The notes under the pieces were generated by a model. That model was not told where the DNA came from. It was given only the letters and a program-made list of their open reading frames with translations, and did not search any database. From positions 1-64,000 of the forward strand of contig NZ_JACOPV010000010.1 in assembly GCF_016881005.1 (NCBI RefSeq): 64,000 nt of DNA. The letters run 5' to 3'. Each line of letters starts with the position of its first letter. Within the stretch, counting starts at the first letter, position 1. Positions 34,168 through 42,681 of the stretch are shown here, piece by piece. The stretch is from Pseudomonas arcuscaelestis. GTDB lineage: Bacteria; Pseudomonadota; Gammaproteobacteria; Pseudomonadales; Pseudomonadaceae. Made by a program: the position numbers and the translations under genes.

Positions 34168-35289
34168 ATGAATGACTTCAAACGCCTGCCCGCCGATTTC
34201 TGCGCCAACGCCGAAGAGGCTTTCACTATTCCCGCCAGCTTCTACACCCAGCCTGGGGTGTTCGAACACGAGAAGGAAAGCATCTTCGCCCGCAGCTGGA
34301 TCTGCATTGGCCATCGCAGTGAAGTGGCCGAGAATAACGCCTATATCACCCGTGAAGTGATCGGCGAAAGCATCATTGTCGTGCGTGGTCGCGACAGCGT
34401 GCTGCGTGCCTTCTACAACGTCTGCCCACATCGCGGCCACCAACTGCTCAGCGGTAGCGGCAAAGCCAAGAACGTTATCACCTGCCCGTACCACGCCTGG
34501 ACCTTCAAGCTCGACGGCGAGCTCGCCCACGCCCGCAACTGCGACAACGTGGTGAACTTCGATAAAGAAAACTCCACCCTGGTGCAACTGCGCGTCGAAG
34601 AATACGCAGGCTTCATCTTCATCAATATGGACATGCAAGCAGGCTCGGTCGAAGAGCAACTGCCAGGCCTGCAAAAGCGCATGCGTGAAGCGTGCGCCGT
34701 GATCGATGATCTGCACCTGGCGGCGCGCTTTGTCAGCGACACGCCGGCCAACTGGAAGTCGATCGTCGACAACTACCTCGAGTGCTACCACTGCGCCCCT
34801 GCCCACCCAGGCTTCGCCGACTCGGTGGACGTCGGTCAGTACAGCCACAACCTGCATGGCAACTGGACCCTGCAGTACGGTCTGGCAAAACCGTCGGAGC
34901 AATCATTCAAGTTCGATGAAAGCGTCAAAGACCCATCTTTCGCAGGCTTCTGGGCCTGGCCGTGCACCATGTTCAACGTGCCGCCAGGAGCGAACTTCAT
35001 GACCGTGATCTACGAGTTCCCGGTCGATGCAGAAACCACCCTGCAGCACTACGACATTTACTTCCTAAACAAAGACATCACCGAAGAGCAACAGAAGCTG
35101 ATCGACTGGTACCGCGAAGTGTTCCGTCCAGAAGACCTGCGTCTGGTGGAAAGCGTGCAAAAGGGCCTGAAGTCCCGCGGCTATCGTGGCCAAGGCCGAA
35201 TCATGGCTGACCGCGAGCGCAGCGGCATGAGCGAACACGGCATTGCCCACTTCCACAACCTGATCGCCGTCGCCCACCTCAACGACTGA
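34168..35289 (+). CDS. cntA: Carnitine monooxygenase, Rieske oxygenase subunit
   Basis: The ATG at 34168 (GAGAGA upstream) gives 373 residues. The Rieske cluster is C86-x-H88 (CPHRGH) and C106-x2-H109 (CPYHAW). The mononuclear iron site has H208 and H213 (ECYHCAPAH). The bridging residue is E205, where most Rieske oxygenases have Asp; glutamate at exactly this position is the known hallmark of CntA. The enzyme splits L-carnitine into trimethylamine and malic semialdehyde. The YeaW orthologue in E. coli has broader substrates. The reductase CntB is encoded two genes on. Confidence 0.93.
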   Translation: MNDFKRLPADFCANAEEAFTIPASFYTQPGVFEHEKESIFARSWICIGHRSEVAENNAYITREVIGESIIVVRGRDSVLRAFYNVCPHRGHQLLSGSGKAKNVITCPYHAWTFKLDGELAHARNCDNVVNFDKENSTLVQLRVEEYAGFIFINMDMQAGSVEEQLPGLQKRMREACAVIDDLHLAARFVSDTPANWKSIVDNYLECYHCAPAHPGFADSVDVGQYSHNLHGNWTLQYGLAKPSEQSFKFDESVKDPSFAGFWAWPCTMFNVPPGANFMTVIYEFPVDAETTLQHYDIYFLNKDITEEQQKLIDWYREVFRPEDLRLVESVQKGLKSRGYRGQGRIMADRERSGMSEHGIAHFHNLIAVAHLND

Positions 35290-35295
35290 TAACAA

Positions 35296-35323
35296 CCGCC
35301 GCAGGCGCTACAGCCTGCGGCGG
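35296..35323 (+). terminator. Intercistronic GC-rich hairpin after cntA
   Basis: CCGCCGCAGGC and GCCTGCGGCGG form an 11-bp stem with a 6-base loop between cntA and the aldehyde dehydrogenase. There is no T run, so it more likely protects mRNA or attenuates than fully terminates. Confidence 0.6.
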
Positions 35324-35340
35324 CCTTCGGAGTGCCTTGC

Positions 35341-36789
35341 GTGAAACTCAATGACAATAAGCTGTTCCGCCAGCAGGCCTACATCGCCGGACGCTGGTGC
35401 GACGCCGATGACGGGCGCAGCCTGCAGGTAACCGATCCGGCCAATGGCGAGCTGCTTGGCAGCGTACCGCTGATGGGCGGTGCCGAAGCCGTACGCGCCA
35501 TCGAAGCCGCCGAAGCAGCGCTGGGCGATTGGCGTGCACGTACCGCCAAAGAGCGCGCGCAAATTCTGCGCCGCTGGTTCGAGCTGCTGCTTGAACACGA
35601 GCAAGACCTGGCTCGCCTGATGACCTTCGAACAGGGCAAGCCCCTGCATGAAGCCCTCGGTGAGATCCGCTATGCCGCCTCCTTCGTCGAGTGGTTCGCT
35701 GAAGAGGGCAAGCGCGTTTACGGTGATGTGATTCCCAGCCCTGCCAACGACAAGCGCCTGCTGGTGATCAAGCAAGGCATTGGCGTGTGCACTGCAATCA
35801 CACCGTGGAATTTCCCCGCCGCAATGATTACCCGCAAGGTCGCCCCGGCCCTGGCCGCTGGCTGCACCATGGTCGTCAAGCCGGCCAACGAAACCCCGTT
35901 CTGCGCGCTCGCCCTGGTCGAGTTGGCCGAACGTGCCGGTGTGCCGGCTGGCGTTTTCAGCGTGGTGACCGGTGATGCGCCGGCCATTGGCGCGCAGTTC
36001 ACCGGCCATCCATCAGTGCGTAAACTGAGCTTCACCGGCTCTACCCCCGTGGGCCGTCTGCTCATGGGCCAGTGCGCTGAAACCATCAAGAAAGTCAGCC
36101 TGGAACTGGGCGGCAACGCGCCGTTCATTGTCTTCGCCGATGCCGATATCGACGCCGCCGTTGAAGGTGCGCTGATTGCCAAATACCGCAACGCCGGGCA
36201 AACGTGCGTCTGCGTCAACCGCTTCTATATCCACGACAGCGTCTATGCACAGTTCAGCCAACGCTTCATCGCGCGCGTGCGTGAACTGGGTGTGGGTCAT
36301 GGCAGCGCCGAGGGTACGCAGATTGGCCCGCTGATCAATGAAAAGGCCGTCGTTAAAGTCCGTAGCTTGATCGACGACGCCGTCGCCAAGGGTGCCGAAC
36401 TGGTACTTGGCGGCCAGGCTCATGCCCTGGGCGGCAACTTCTTCGAGCCTACCGTGCTGGCCAATGTCGGCCCAGGCATGGAACTGCTCGACGAGGAGAT
36501 CTTCGGCCCTGTGGCAGCACTGGTGCGTTTCAACACTGACGAAGAAGTTGTCGCCCTTGCCAACGCGACCCAGTACGGCCTCGCGGCCTACTTCTACAGC
36601 CGTGATATCGCCCGTGTCTTCAAGGTTGCCGAGCAGCTGGAGTACGGCATGGTCGGGGTCAACACCGGGCTGATCTCCAACGAGGTCGCGCCGTTTGGTG
36701 GCATCAAACAATCGGGCCTGGGCCGTGAAGGCTCCAAGTACGGCATCGAGGACTATCTGGAAATCAAATACCTGTGCCTCGCCGTCTGA
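35341..36789 (+). CDS. NAD(P)-dependent semialdehyde dehydrogenase (GabD-like)
   Basis: The GTG at 35341 has GGAG 8 bases upstream and gives 482 residues; a GTG at 35332 is possible. Aldehyde dehydrogenase motifs are complete: TPWNFPAAMITRK, the nucleotide site FTGSTPVG, the catalytic Glu in ELGGNAPFIVF and the catalytic Cys in NAGQTCVCVN. It resembles succinate semialdehyde dehydrogenase. Lying between cntA and cntB, it most likely oxidises malic semialdehyde, the product of carnitine cleavage, to malate. Confidence 0.92.
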   Translation: MKLNDNKLFRQQAYIAGRWCDADDGRSLQVTDPANGELLGSVPLMGGAEAVRAIEAAEAALGDWRARTAKERAQILRRWFELLLEHEQDLARLMTFEQGKPLHEALGEIRYAASFVEWFAEEGKRVYGDVIPSPANDKRLLVIKQGIGVCTAITPWNFPAAMITRKVAPALAAGCTMVVKPANETPFCALALVELAERAGVPAGVFSVVTGDAPAIGAQFTGHPSVRKLSFTGSTPVGRLLMGQCAETIKKVSLELGGNAPFIVFADADIDAAVEGALIAKYRNAGQTCVCVNRFYIHDSVYAQFSQRFIARVRELGVGHGSAEGTQIGPLINEKAVVKVRSLIDDAVAKGAELVLGGQAHALGGNFFEPTVLANVGPGMELLDEEIFGPVAALVRFNTDEEVVALANATQYGLAAYFYSRDIARVFKVAEQLEYGMVGVNTGLISNEVAPFGGIKQSGLGREGSKYGIEDYLEIKYLCLAV

Positions 36790-36808
36790 GCGAGCGCCTG
36801 GTTCCGGG

Positions 36809-36829
36809 GTGCGGCAGGGCCTGCCGCAC
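36809..36829 (+). terminator. Intercistronic hairpin before cntB
   Basis: GTGCGGCAG-GGC-CTGCCGCAC is a perfect 9-bp stem between the aldehyde dehydrogenase and cntB. It lacks a T run, like the hairpin at 35296. Confidence 0.55.
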
Positions 36830-36851
36830 GCCCTTGCAGTCGAGGTGAAAC

Positions 36852-37823
36852 ATGGCCAACAAATACGAAATGTTCAGCGTGCAGGTAACCGAAGTAGAGC
36901 AGGCCACGCCGCTGATCAAGCGCTTCACCCTGGCCCGTGAAGATGGCGCGCCGATGCCGGCTTTCACCGGTGGCAGCCATGTCATCGTGCAGATGCAAGG
37001 TGCCGACGGCAACCAGTTCAGTAATGCCTACTCGCTGATGAGCGACCCGCGCGACACCCGCAGCTACCAGATCGGCGTGCGCCTTGAAGAGCAATCCAAG
37101 GGTGGTTCGGCGTTCATGCATCAGCAGGTGGAAGTCGGCAGTCGCCTGACCATCTCTTCGCCAAACAACCTCTTCGCCCTGGACCACAGCGCTGGCCGTC
37201 ATGTACTGATTGCCGGCGGCATTGGCATCACGCCGTTCCTGGCACAGTTGCATGAACTCGAAGGCAGCGCCGCCAGCTACGAACTGCACTATGCCTTCCG
37301 CGCCCCGGAGCATGGCGCTTTCTACGAGCAACTGGCCACCGGCCCACACGCAGACAACACCCATTTCTACATCGACAGCCTCGATCGCAAGCTTGATCTG
37401 GCTGCTTTGTGCGCGGGCCTGGATGAGCAGGCGCACTTGTATGTGTGCGGCCCCAAACCGCTGATCGACGCGGTCATTGCTACCGCCGCCAACGCCGGCA
37501 TAGCCGAGCAACGTGTGCATTGGGAACAGTTCGCCGCCGCCCCGGTGACCGGCGCCGCCTTTACTGTGGTGCTGGCCCAGTCGGGTATCGAACTACAGGT
37601 AGAAGAAGGCATGACCATTCTTCAAGCCATCGAAAAGTCCAAGGCTGCCAAAGTGGAATGCCTGTGCCGAGAAGGTGTGTGTGGTACCTGCGAGACAGCA
37701 ATCCTGGAAGGCGAAGCCGAACACTTCGACCAGTACTTGAGCGACGAAGAAAAAGCAGCGCAGCAAAGCATGATGCTGTGTGTATCGCGCGCACGCTCGG
37801 CGCGCCTTGTGCTGGATCTCTGA
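36852..37823 (+). CDS. cntB: Carnitine monooxygenase, reductase subunit
   Basis: The 323-residue reductase has an FMN/FAD domain (SNAYSLMSDPRD, about 57-68), an NAD-binding domain (VLIAGGIGITPFLAQL, YVCGPKPLIDAV) and a C-terminal plant-type 2Fe-2S ferredoxin domain. The cluster cysteines are in ECLCREGVCGTCE and a final Cys in SMMLCVSRA. It passes electrons from NADH to CntA. Domain order matches the class IA phthalate-dioxygenase-reductase type and YeaX. Confidence 0.92.
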   Translation: MANKYEMFSVQVTEVEQATPLIKRFTLAREDGAPMPAFTGGSHVIVQMQGADGNQFSNAYSLMSDPRDTRSYQIGVRLEEQSKGGSAFMHQQVEVGSRLTISSPNNLFALDHSAGRHVLIAGGIGITPFLAQLHELEGSAASYELHYAFRAPEHGAFYEQLATGPHADNTHFYIDSLDRKLDLAALCAGLDEQAHLYVCGPKPLIDAVIATAANAGIAEQRVHWEQFAAAPVTGAAFTVVLAQSGIELQVEEGMTILQAIEKSKAAKVECLCREGVCGTCETAILEGEAEHFDQYLSDEEKAAQQSMMLCVSRARSARLVLDL

Positions 37824-37885
37824 AGCGGTAGGCTTCTAGCTGCTAGGAAGAGCTGGGCAGGTTCGCTATGTAGCTGGAAGCCAGG

Positions 37886-37906
37886 CCGTCAACCCAAAGT
37901 TGACGG
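37886..37906. promoter_or_regulatory. Palindrome before the HTH-PAS regulator gene
   Basis: CCGTCAAC-N5-GTTGACGG is a perfect 8-5-8 dyad about 50-70 bases before the coding start; a TATACT at 37913 could be the -10. Its left arm extended, GTCAACCCAAAG, matches 10 of 12 bases of the repeat before the BCCT gene. Confidence 0.55.
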
Positions 37907-37954
37907 TTTGCGTATACTGGCAGCCTCGTGGCTCCAGATCAGGACACCCTGCCC

Positions 37955-39037
37955 ATGTTGGAAAACAGTTTCGCCTTCCGCCTCAAGGAACTGCTCGAGC
38001 ATCACAAATTAACCCTGCAAGCCGTGGGCACGGCCCTGGGTATATCGCGCACCGCAGTGCACAAATGGACCCGCGGCGGTGAAGTCGACTACGACAATCT
38101 GCGCAAACTGGCCGACTTTCTCAAGGTCAACTGGATCTGGTTGCGCTACGGCGAAGAAGCCCTGCAGAACATCCAGCAACCGCAGGTTGTCGAGCTGCCG
38201 ATGACCGACCTGCGCCGTCGCTACACCGCCGAGATCATGGAAAGTGAAACGCGCATGAAGCTGGCCCAGGAAGGCGCACGCATTGTCACCTGGGAGTGGA
38301 ACCTGATCAGCGACGAGGTGACCTACTCGCCAAACGTTGAACAGGTCTATGGCTGGCCGGTCCATCGCAACGAAGACTTCTGGATACATCTACTCCCCGA
38401 AGATGTCACGCACATGCAAGCCATGTACGCCCAGGCAGTGGCCGAGGGCAGCGGTTGCGAGTGTGATTTCCGTATTACCCGTCCCGATGGCGAACTGCGC
38501 TGGATTTCCTCGCGCGCCACCGTGGTCCGCGACAGCGCCGGACGCTCAGTGAAGATGGTCGGCATCAGCATGGACAATACCGAACGCCAAGTTGCCGAAC
38601 AGGCTTTGCGCAGAAGCGAAGAGCGCTTTCGAGCAATCTTCGAACTGGCCTGGGGCGCCCTCGCCTATATCGATCCGGATGGGCGTTGGCAGCGGGTCAA
38701 CAACAGCCTGTGCGAGCTACTCGGCTACCGCGCCGAAGAGCTGTATGCCATGACCTTCCAGCAGATCACCCACCCCGACGACCTGGCGCTCAACCTGCAG
38801 TTGTTACAGGGCATGCTGGCCGGCGAAAGCGAACGCTATGAAGTGGAAAAACGCGTGCGTCACAAAAGCGGCGATTACATCTGGGTGCGCGCTCGCACCT
38901 CGCTGCAGCGCCGCGACGATGGTGAACCAGAACATTTGATCAGCGTGTTCGAAGACATCAGTGCCGAGCGCCTCGAGCGCGAACGGCTCCAGGCACATAT
39001 TGCCGGGCTCGAGGCGCGATTGGCGCAGCGCGCCTGA
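37955..39037 (+). CDS. XRE-type HTH regulator with two PAS sensor domains
   Basis: From the ATG at 37955 (MLENSFAFRLKELLEHHKLT) the product is 360 residues; an upstream start at 37928 adds nine. The N-terminal helix-turn-helix (VGTALGISRTAVHKWTRGGE) is of the XRE/Cro fold. Two PAS folds follow, about residues 90-205 (ARIVTWEWNLISDEVTYSPN) and 215-340 (FRAIFELAWGALAYIDPDG). Each ends in a PAC-like segment such as VGISMDNTERQ and VFEDISAERLERERL. No kinase or GGDEF domain is present, so the PAS domains probably sense a ligand or redox state and act on DNA binding directly. It ends the carnitine cluster and may regulate it. Confidence 0.85.
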   Translation: MLENSFAFRLKELLEHHKLTLQAVGTALGISRTAVHKWTRGGEVDYDNLRKLADFLKVNWIWLRYGEEALQNIQQPQVVELPMTDLRRRYTAEIMESETRMKLAQEGARIVTWEWNLISDEVTYSPNVEQVYGWPVHRNEDFWIHLLPEDVTHMQAMYAQAVAEGSGCECDFRITRPDGELRWISSRATVVRDSAGRSVKMVGISMDNTERQVAEQALRRSEERFRAIFELAWGALAYIDPDGRWQRVNNSLCELLGYRAEELYAMTFQQITHPDDLALNLQLLQGMLAGESERYEVEKRVRHKSGDYIWVRARTSLQRRDDGEPEHLISVFEDISAERLERERLQAHIAGLEARLAQRA

Positions 39038-39081
39038 ATCTTCAGTCGTGAGTTACTCCACTTAGATTGGGAGCTTGATGG

Positions 39082-39780
39082 ATGCTGCCAGGTTCTACTT
39101 ACGCTTCGGCCCGGTCAGTGCGAGTGGCCAAGTTACGCGGCAAAGTCGGTTTGTATTTTGTCGCGGCGCTATCGGTCCTGGCCGGCATGACCGATGCAAT
39201 CGGTTTCATGGCCACCGGTGATTTTGTCTCGTTCATGAGCGGCAACACCACGCGCCTGGCCGTCTCGTTGGGCGAAGGTGAAGTTGGGCTGGTGCTGCGC
39301 ATCGGCGCGGTGCTGCTGGCCTTTGTCCTGGGCAATGCCCTGGGTGTGGTAATCGCCCGTATCAGTGGCCGCCGTCCGTTGCCGCTGTTGTTGATCATTG
39401 CTGCACTGTTAGCCGTGGCCGGCCTGATTCCACTGGACTGGCAACTGCCCGCGCTGATCGCAGCGGTGACCGCCATGGGCATGATCAATGCCGTGGTCGA
39501 GGAAGTGAACGGCCTGCCGATTGGCCTCACCTACGTGACGGGGGCGTTATCTCGGTTTGGCCGTGGCCTGGGACGGGCACTGATGGGGGAGCGCCGGCAA
39601 GGCTGGCGTGTGCAACTGATTCCCTGGAGCGGAATGTTCGTCGGCGCAATCATTGGTGTGCTGCTGGAACAGGCCTTCGATCTGAGTGCCCTGCTGTTCA
39701 GCGCCCTGCTCGCTGCCGTGCTCGGGTTCATTTCGTTGAAAATCCCCCGGCGCTGGCAGCTTGGCTATATGCCCCGCTGA
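39082..39780 (+). CDS. YoaK/DUF1275 family membrane protein
   Basis: A 232-residue inner-membrane protein with about six segments. DUF1275 features are AALSVLAGMTDAIGFMATGD, FVSFMSGNTTRLAV and TYVTGALSRFG, all of the YoaK pattern. Members are small transporters of unknown substrate. It is close behind the HTH-PAS gene (44 bases), but no operon can be proved. Confidence 0.92.
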   Translation: MLPGSTYASARSVRVAKLRGKVGLYFVAALSVLAGMTDAIGFMATGDFVSFMSGNTTRLAVSLGEGEVGLVLRIGAVLLAFVLGNALGVVIARISGRRPLPLLLIIAALLAVAGLIPLDWQLPALIAAVTAMGMINAVVEEVNGLPIGLTYVTGALSRFGRGLGRALMGERRQGWRVQLIPWSGMFVGAIIGVLLEQAFDLSALLFSALLAAVLGFISLKIPRRWQLGYMPR

Positions 39781-39783
39781 TCG

Positions 39784-40134
39784 TTACAGGCAGGTGGCCA
39801 ATGCCGCCATCCGCCGCAGGGCAACGCTGTCGTTGTTTTTCGCGTAGTAGCTGACAGCGGTGCTCGCGCCTTGCGGCTGGATATCCGCGAACGACTCAGC
39901 CTCACGGGTGTACACCGTGAACCCGCCCTGTTTGCCCGGCTCCAGGTAGCCGCTGGCATCGACATCGAACACCGCTTCGTCCTGCCAGCCGAACTGGATG
40001 CACTCGGCAACGCGATCAGCAGGTTTACTCGACGTAAAGCTTTTGGTCGGCGCTTGGGTGCGCGCTGCTTCCATGGCCGATGAGGCACAACCGGCCAACA
40101 GTGCTGCAGCAACCATCACCATTACTACCCGCAT
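39784..40134 (-). CDS. Small lipoprotein of unknown function
   Basis: A 116-residue protein with a lipoprotein signal: hydrophobic start VVMVMVAAALLAGC with the lipid-bearing cysteine at 16. The mature part (SKPADRVAECIQFGWQ, GGFTVYTREAESFADI) is short and soluble-looking, with a second cysteine pair (C45, C115) that could form a disulphide. I do not recognise the family. It is convergent with the YoaK gene. Confidence 0.75.
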   Translation of the reverse strand: MRVVMVMVAAALLAGCASSAMEAARTQAPTKSFTSSKPADRVAECIQFGWQDEAVFDVDASGYLEPGKQGGFTVYTREAESFADIQPQGASTAVSYYAKNNDSVALRRMAALATCL

Positions 40135-40213
40135 GACACACCCTCGTCGGAAAAAAGACCGACTTTAGCATTGCCTGCGGATCAACGCTCGCGCGGCAGA
40201 AGCCGGCGGCGGA

Positions 40214-40600
40214 TCAATGCTGTTTGCCGAGGGCGTTCAATACTCTCAGCACCAAGGCACATCCCTGGCGAGTATCCGGATCGCGCAGCATCGACAGCAA
40301 GCCATAGAGGCTGGGCGGTGTCGGTTGTTCGCGGGTTTGGGCTTTGGCCTGGCGAATGGCATTGCCAAGGTTCCAGGTCAGCGCCGTAGCTTCTTCGTAT
40401 TGCACCGAGAGCTTTTCTACCAGCGGCGCATCGAGCAAATCGACAAGGTCGGACAGCAGCGACGCCAGGTCGACCAGATTGTCCATACGACCGCCATCGA
40501 GCAAGGGCTGCAGTTTGTTCAGCAACGCCTCAAGCCCTGGATTGTTGGCCGGCAAGGCGAGTGTTTCGGTTACTTCCATGGGTGTCAGCTCCTTGGTCAC
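40214..40600 (-). CDS. DUF1641 family protein
   Basis: A 128-residue helical protein of the DUF1641 family: LEALLNKLQPLLDGGRMDNL then VDLASLLSDLVDLLD. Its start overlaps the stop of the flavoprotein gene (40597-40600), so both are translated together. DUF1641 proteins are repeatedly encoded beside sulfide:quinone oxidoreductase-type enzymes and are thought to assist them; the exact role is unknown. Confidence 0.87.
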   Translation of the reverse strand: MTKELTPMEVTETLALPANNPGLEALLNKLQPLLDGGRMDNLVDLASLLSDLVDLLDAPLVEKLSVQYEEATALTWNLGNAIRQAKAQTREQPTPPSLYGLLSMLRDPDTRQGCALVLRVLNALGKQH

Positions 40601-41787
40601 AGCATGCCCCGTGCCGCCGCCCAGTACAGGCCACGGTTGAATCCATTGCGCAGCAGGCCACCAAGTTTGGTCGGCGGCGTAGGCAACACATCATGGCGAT
40701 AATCGTAGGTCAGGGGCATGCCCGCGTTCAGGCCCATCTGCGCGGCAGCCTGGACCTTGCCGTCATACACGGCCACGGTAGTACCCAGGCGAATCTCGCC
40801 CGCTATGTTGTTGGCAATCACCGGCGCCTGATTGTGACAGGCACCTCCTGCCTTGCTCACCGGCAAATCGACTGTGTCGCCAATTACATACACCCCGTGC
40901 AGGCCATAAACCTGCAAGGTCTCGTGGTTGGTCGGCAGCCAGCCTTCATTGTTTGCAGCCTGGGACACGCCACTTTCGAGCACCGCGTCCACCGCGCGGA
41001 TCGGCGGCGTGGCCATGAGGATGTCGTACGGCTGCGCATCCCCCTCTTCGGAATAGGCGATGCGCTGATCCGGATCGACCTTGGCCAAGGTAAAGCTGCG
41101 CTGAAACTTGATGTTTTTCTGGGCAAAAATGCCGGGCAGGATCTCCCCGGTCGGGCGCTGCAAAAACAGGCAATTGCGCAGTAGCTGTGCGGTGGTTGGG
41201 TAGGTGTAGATGATCTCGACGTTGTCGCGTACACCCCGGCGACGCAAATAGTCATCGAGCATAAGCGTGGTTTCAATGGGCGCGATACCGCACTGATGCG
41301 GCACGTTGGGTGTTTGCGGAAAGGACACTGTCACGAAGATTCGTCCTTTCTCGATACTCGCCAGGCGCTTGGCAAGCTGACGCGCCGGTTGGTATTGATA
41401 GAAATGATCACCGCCCTGCGCAAGCCCTTCGATACGCTCAGGGGCCGGAATACAGCCAGTAGCAATCACCAGAAAATCATACCCAAAGCGTTTGCCGCTA
41501 CGGGTGTGCACGGCCTGAGCGGCAAAATCGAAACGCGTGACGTCCTGCACCTGAAAGTCGATTTCCGGACGCAGCAACGACCGCTCCGGGCGTTTCAACT
41601 CTTCCTGGAAGAACAAATCGAAGGCCACGTACATGAAGGCCGGCTTATAGAAATGATCGGGACAATTGGACAGCAGGGTGATACGCACCTGATCGCGAAG
41701 GATCTCCGGATACAGTTTGCTGACCAACTGGTTGGCCAGCATGGTGCCGCCAACCCCGCCCCCTACGATAAGGATATGTTTTGCCAT
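40597..41787 (-). CDS. Sulfide:quinone oxidoreductase-like FAD/NAD flavoprotein
   Basis: The ATG at 41787 with AGGAGG in front is the true start (396 residues); upstream frame extension is not coding-like. The FAD motif is ILIVGGGVGGTMLANQLV (about 5-22). FLVIATGCIPAPERI and VYVIGDTVDLPVSKAGGACH are the second FAD segments. Overall it resembles SQR-like membrane-associated disulfide oxidoreductases. Cysteines occur at SNCPD, GCIP and HQCG, but the exact SQR active-site set could not be confirmed, so a related quinone reductase is possible. The gene overlaps DUF1641. Confidence 0.82.
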   Translation of the reverse strand: MAKHILIVGGGVGGTMLANQLVSKLYPEILRDQVRITLLSNCPDHFYKPAFMYVAFDLFFQEELKRPERSLLRPEIDFQVQDVTRFDFAAQAVHTRSGKRFGYDFLVIATGCIPAPERIEGLAQGGDHFYQYQPARQLAKRLASIEKGRIFVTVSFPQTPNVPHQCGIAPIETTLMLDDYLRRRGVRDNVEIIYTYPTTAQLLRNCLFLQRPTGEILPGIFAQKNIKFQRSFTLAKVDPDQRIAYSEEGDAQPYDILMATPPIRAVDAVLESGVSQAANNEGWLPTNHETLQVYGLHGVYVIGDTVDLPVSKAGGACHNQAPVIANNIAGEIRLGTTVAVYDGKVQAAAQMGLNAGMPLTYDYRHDVLPTPPTKLGGLLRNGFNRGLYWAAARGML

Positions 41788-41950
41788 TTGTGCGCCTCCT
41801 TGCAGCCAAAGCTCGACATAACGCGGGCTATAGTTGAAGAAGCTCGGGCGATTGGCCAATAACCCTTCGCTATATAGGTGAATTCCCATGAGTTCGGCCC
41901 GCCCGTAAACGCTCGACTGTCATCAGCGCCATCAAGGCGGGGCAACGCAC

Positions 41951-42604
41951 ATGTGTGGAAGACTCAGCCAGTACCATGGCATCCACGACTTCGTCGACGC
42001 ACTGAGCATCCCCGGTGCCTTGGCCAATGAAGTAGGCGAGCAGCCATTGGTCCGCTTCAACGTCGCGCCGAGCACCAATGTGGCCGTCATCACCCCCACG
42101 CAAGTCCGCTGGCTACGTTGGGGCTGGCGCCCACAGTGGGCCCATGATCGTGCCCCACCGATCAATGCGCGGGTCGAGAAAGTGGCACACTCCCCCTTCT
42201 TTCGGGCGATCTGGGGCCAGCGGCTGTTGGTCCCGGTCGATGGCTGGTTTGAATGGGTCGATGAAGGCGAGGCGAAAAAGCAGCCCTATTACATCCGCCG
42301 CCGTGATGGCCTACCGGCGTTCTGCGCCGGCATTGGCCAATGGCGCATGGCCGAGGATGATGGCTTTGTCATCGTGACCGCCGACAGTGTGGGCGGCATG
42401 GTCGATATCCATGACCGCCGCCCAGTGGTGTTCGCGCCAGAGTTGGCCAGAGATTGGTTGAACCCTGCGTGTGACAAAACGCAGGCAGAGCAGATGCTGC
42501 TCAACTTGGGCGAACCCGCCGAGGCTTTCGCCTGGTACCGAGTCGATAAAGCGGTGGGCAATGTACGCAACCAGGGTGCCGGGCTAATACAGCCTCAGCC
42601 ATAG
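41951..42604 (+). CDS. SRAP family DNA-protein crosslink protein (YedK/HMCES-like)
   Basis: The 217-residue protein starts MCGR, exposing C2 that forms the covalent bond with abasic sites. The other catalytic residues are N72 (INARVE), E101 (GWFEW) and H154 (IHDRRP, where most family members have RMP). SRAP proteins shield abasic sites in single-stranded DNA. No LexA box was found in front despite the family name. It is monocistronic. Confidence 0.93.
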   Translation: MCGRLSQYHGIHDFVDALSIPGALANEVGEQPLVRFNVAPSTNVAVITPTQVRWLRWGWRPQWAHDRAPPINARVEKVAHSPFFRAIWGQRLLVPVDGWFEWVDEGEAKKQPYYIRRRDGLPAFCAGIGQWRMAEDDGFVIVTADSVGGMVDIHDRRPVVFAPELARDWLNPACDKTQAEQMLLNLGEPAEAFAWYRVDKAVGNVRNQGAGLIQPQP

Positions 42605-42681
42605 AGACCGCTCCTACGCAAATCAATGAACGGTCATGCACTTTCTGCCAGACTCTTGCCATTACGGATCAGGAAGATTGC

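Noticed and set aside
37900..37918. TTGACG and TATACT as a -35/-10 promoter for the HTH-PAS gene
   Set aside because: Only 7 bases separate the hexamers, too few for sigma-70; the TTGAC belongs to the palindrome.
41890..41950. LexA box expected before the SRAP gene
   Set aside because: No CTG-N10-CAG site fits; the family name alone does not prove SOS control.
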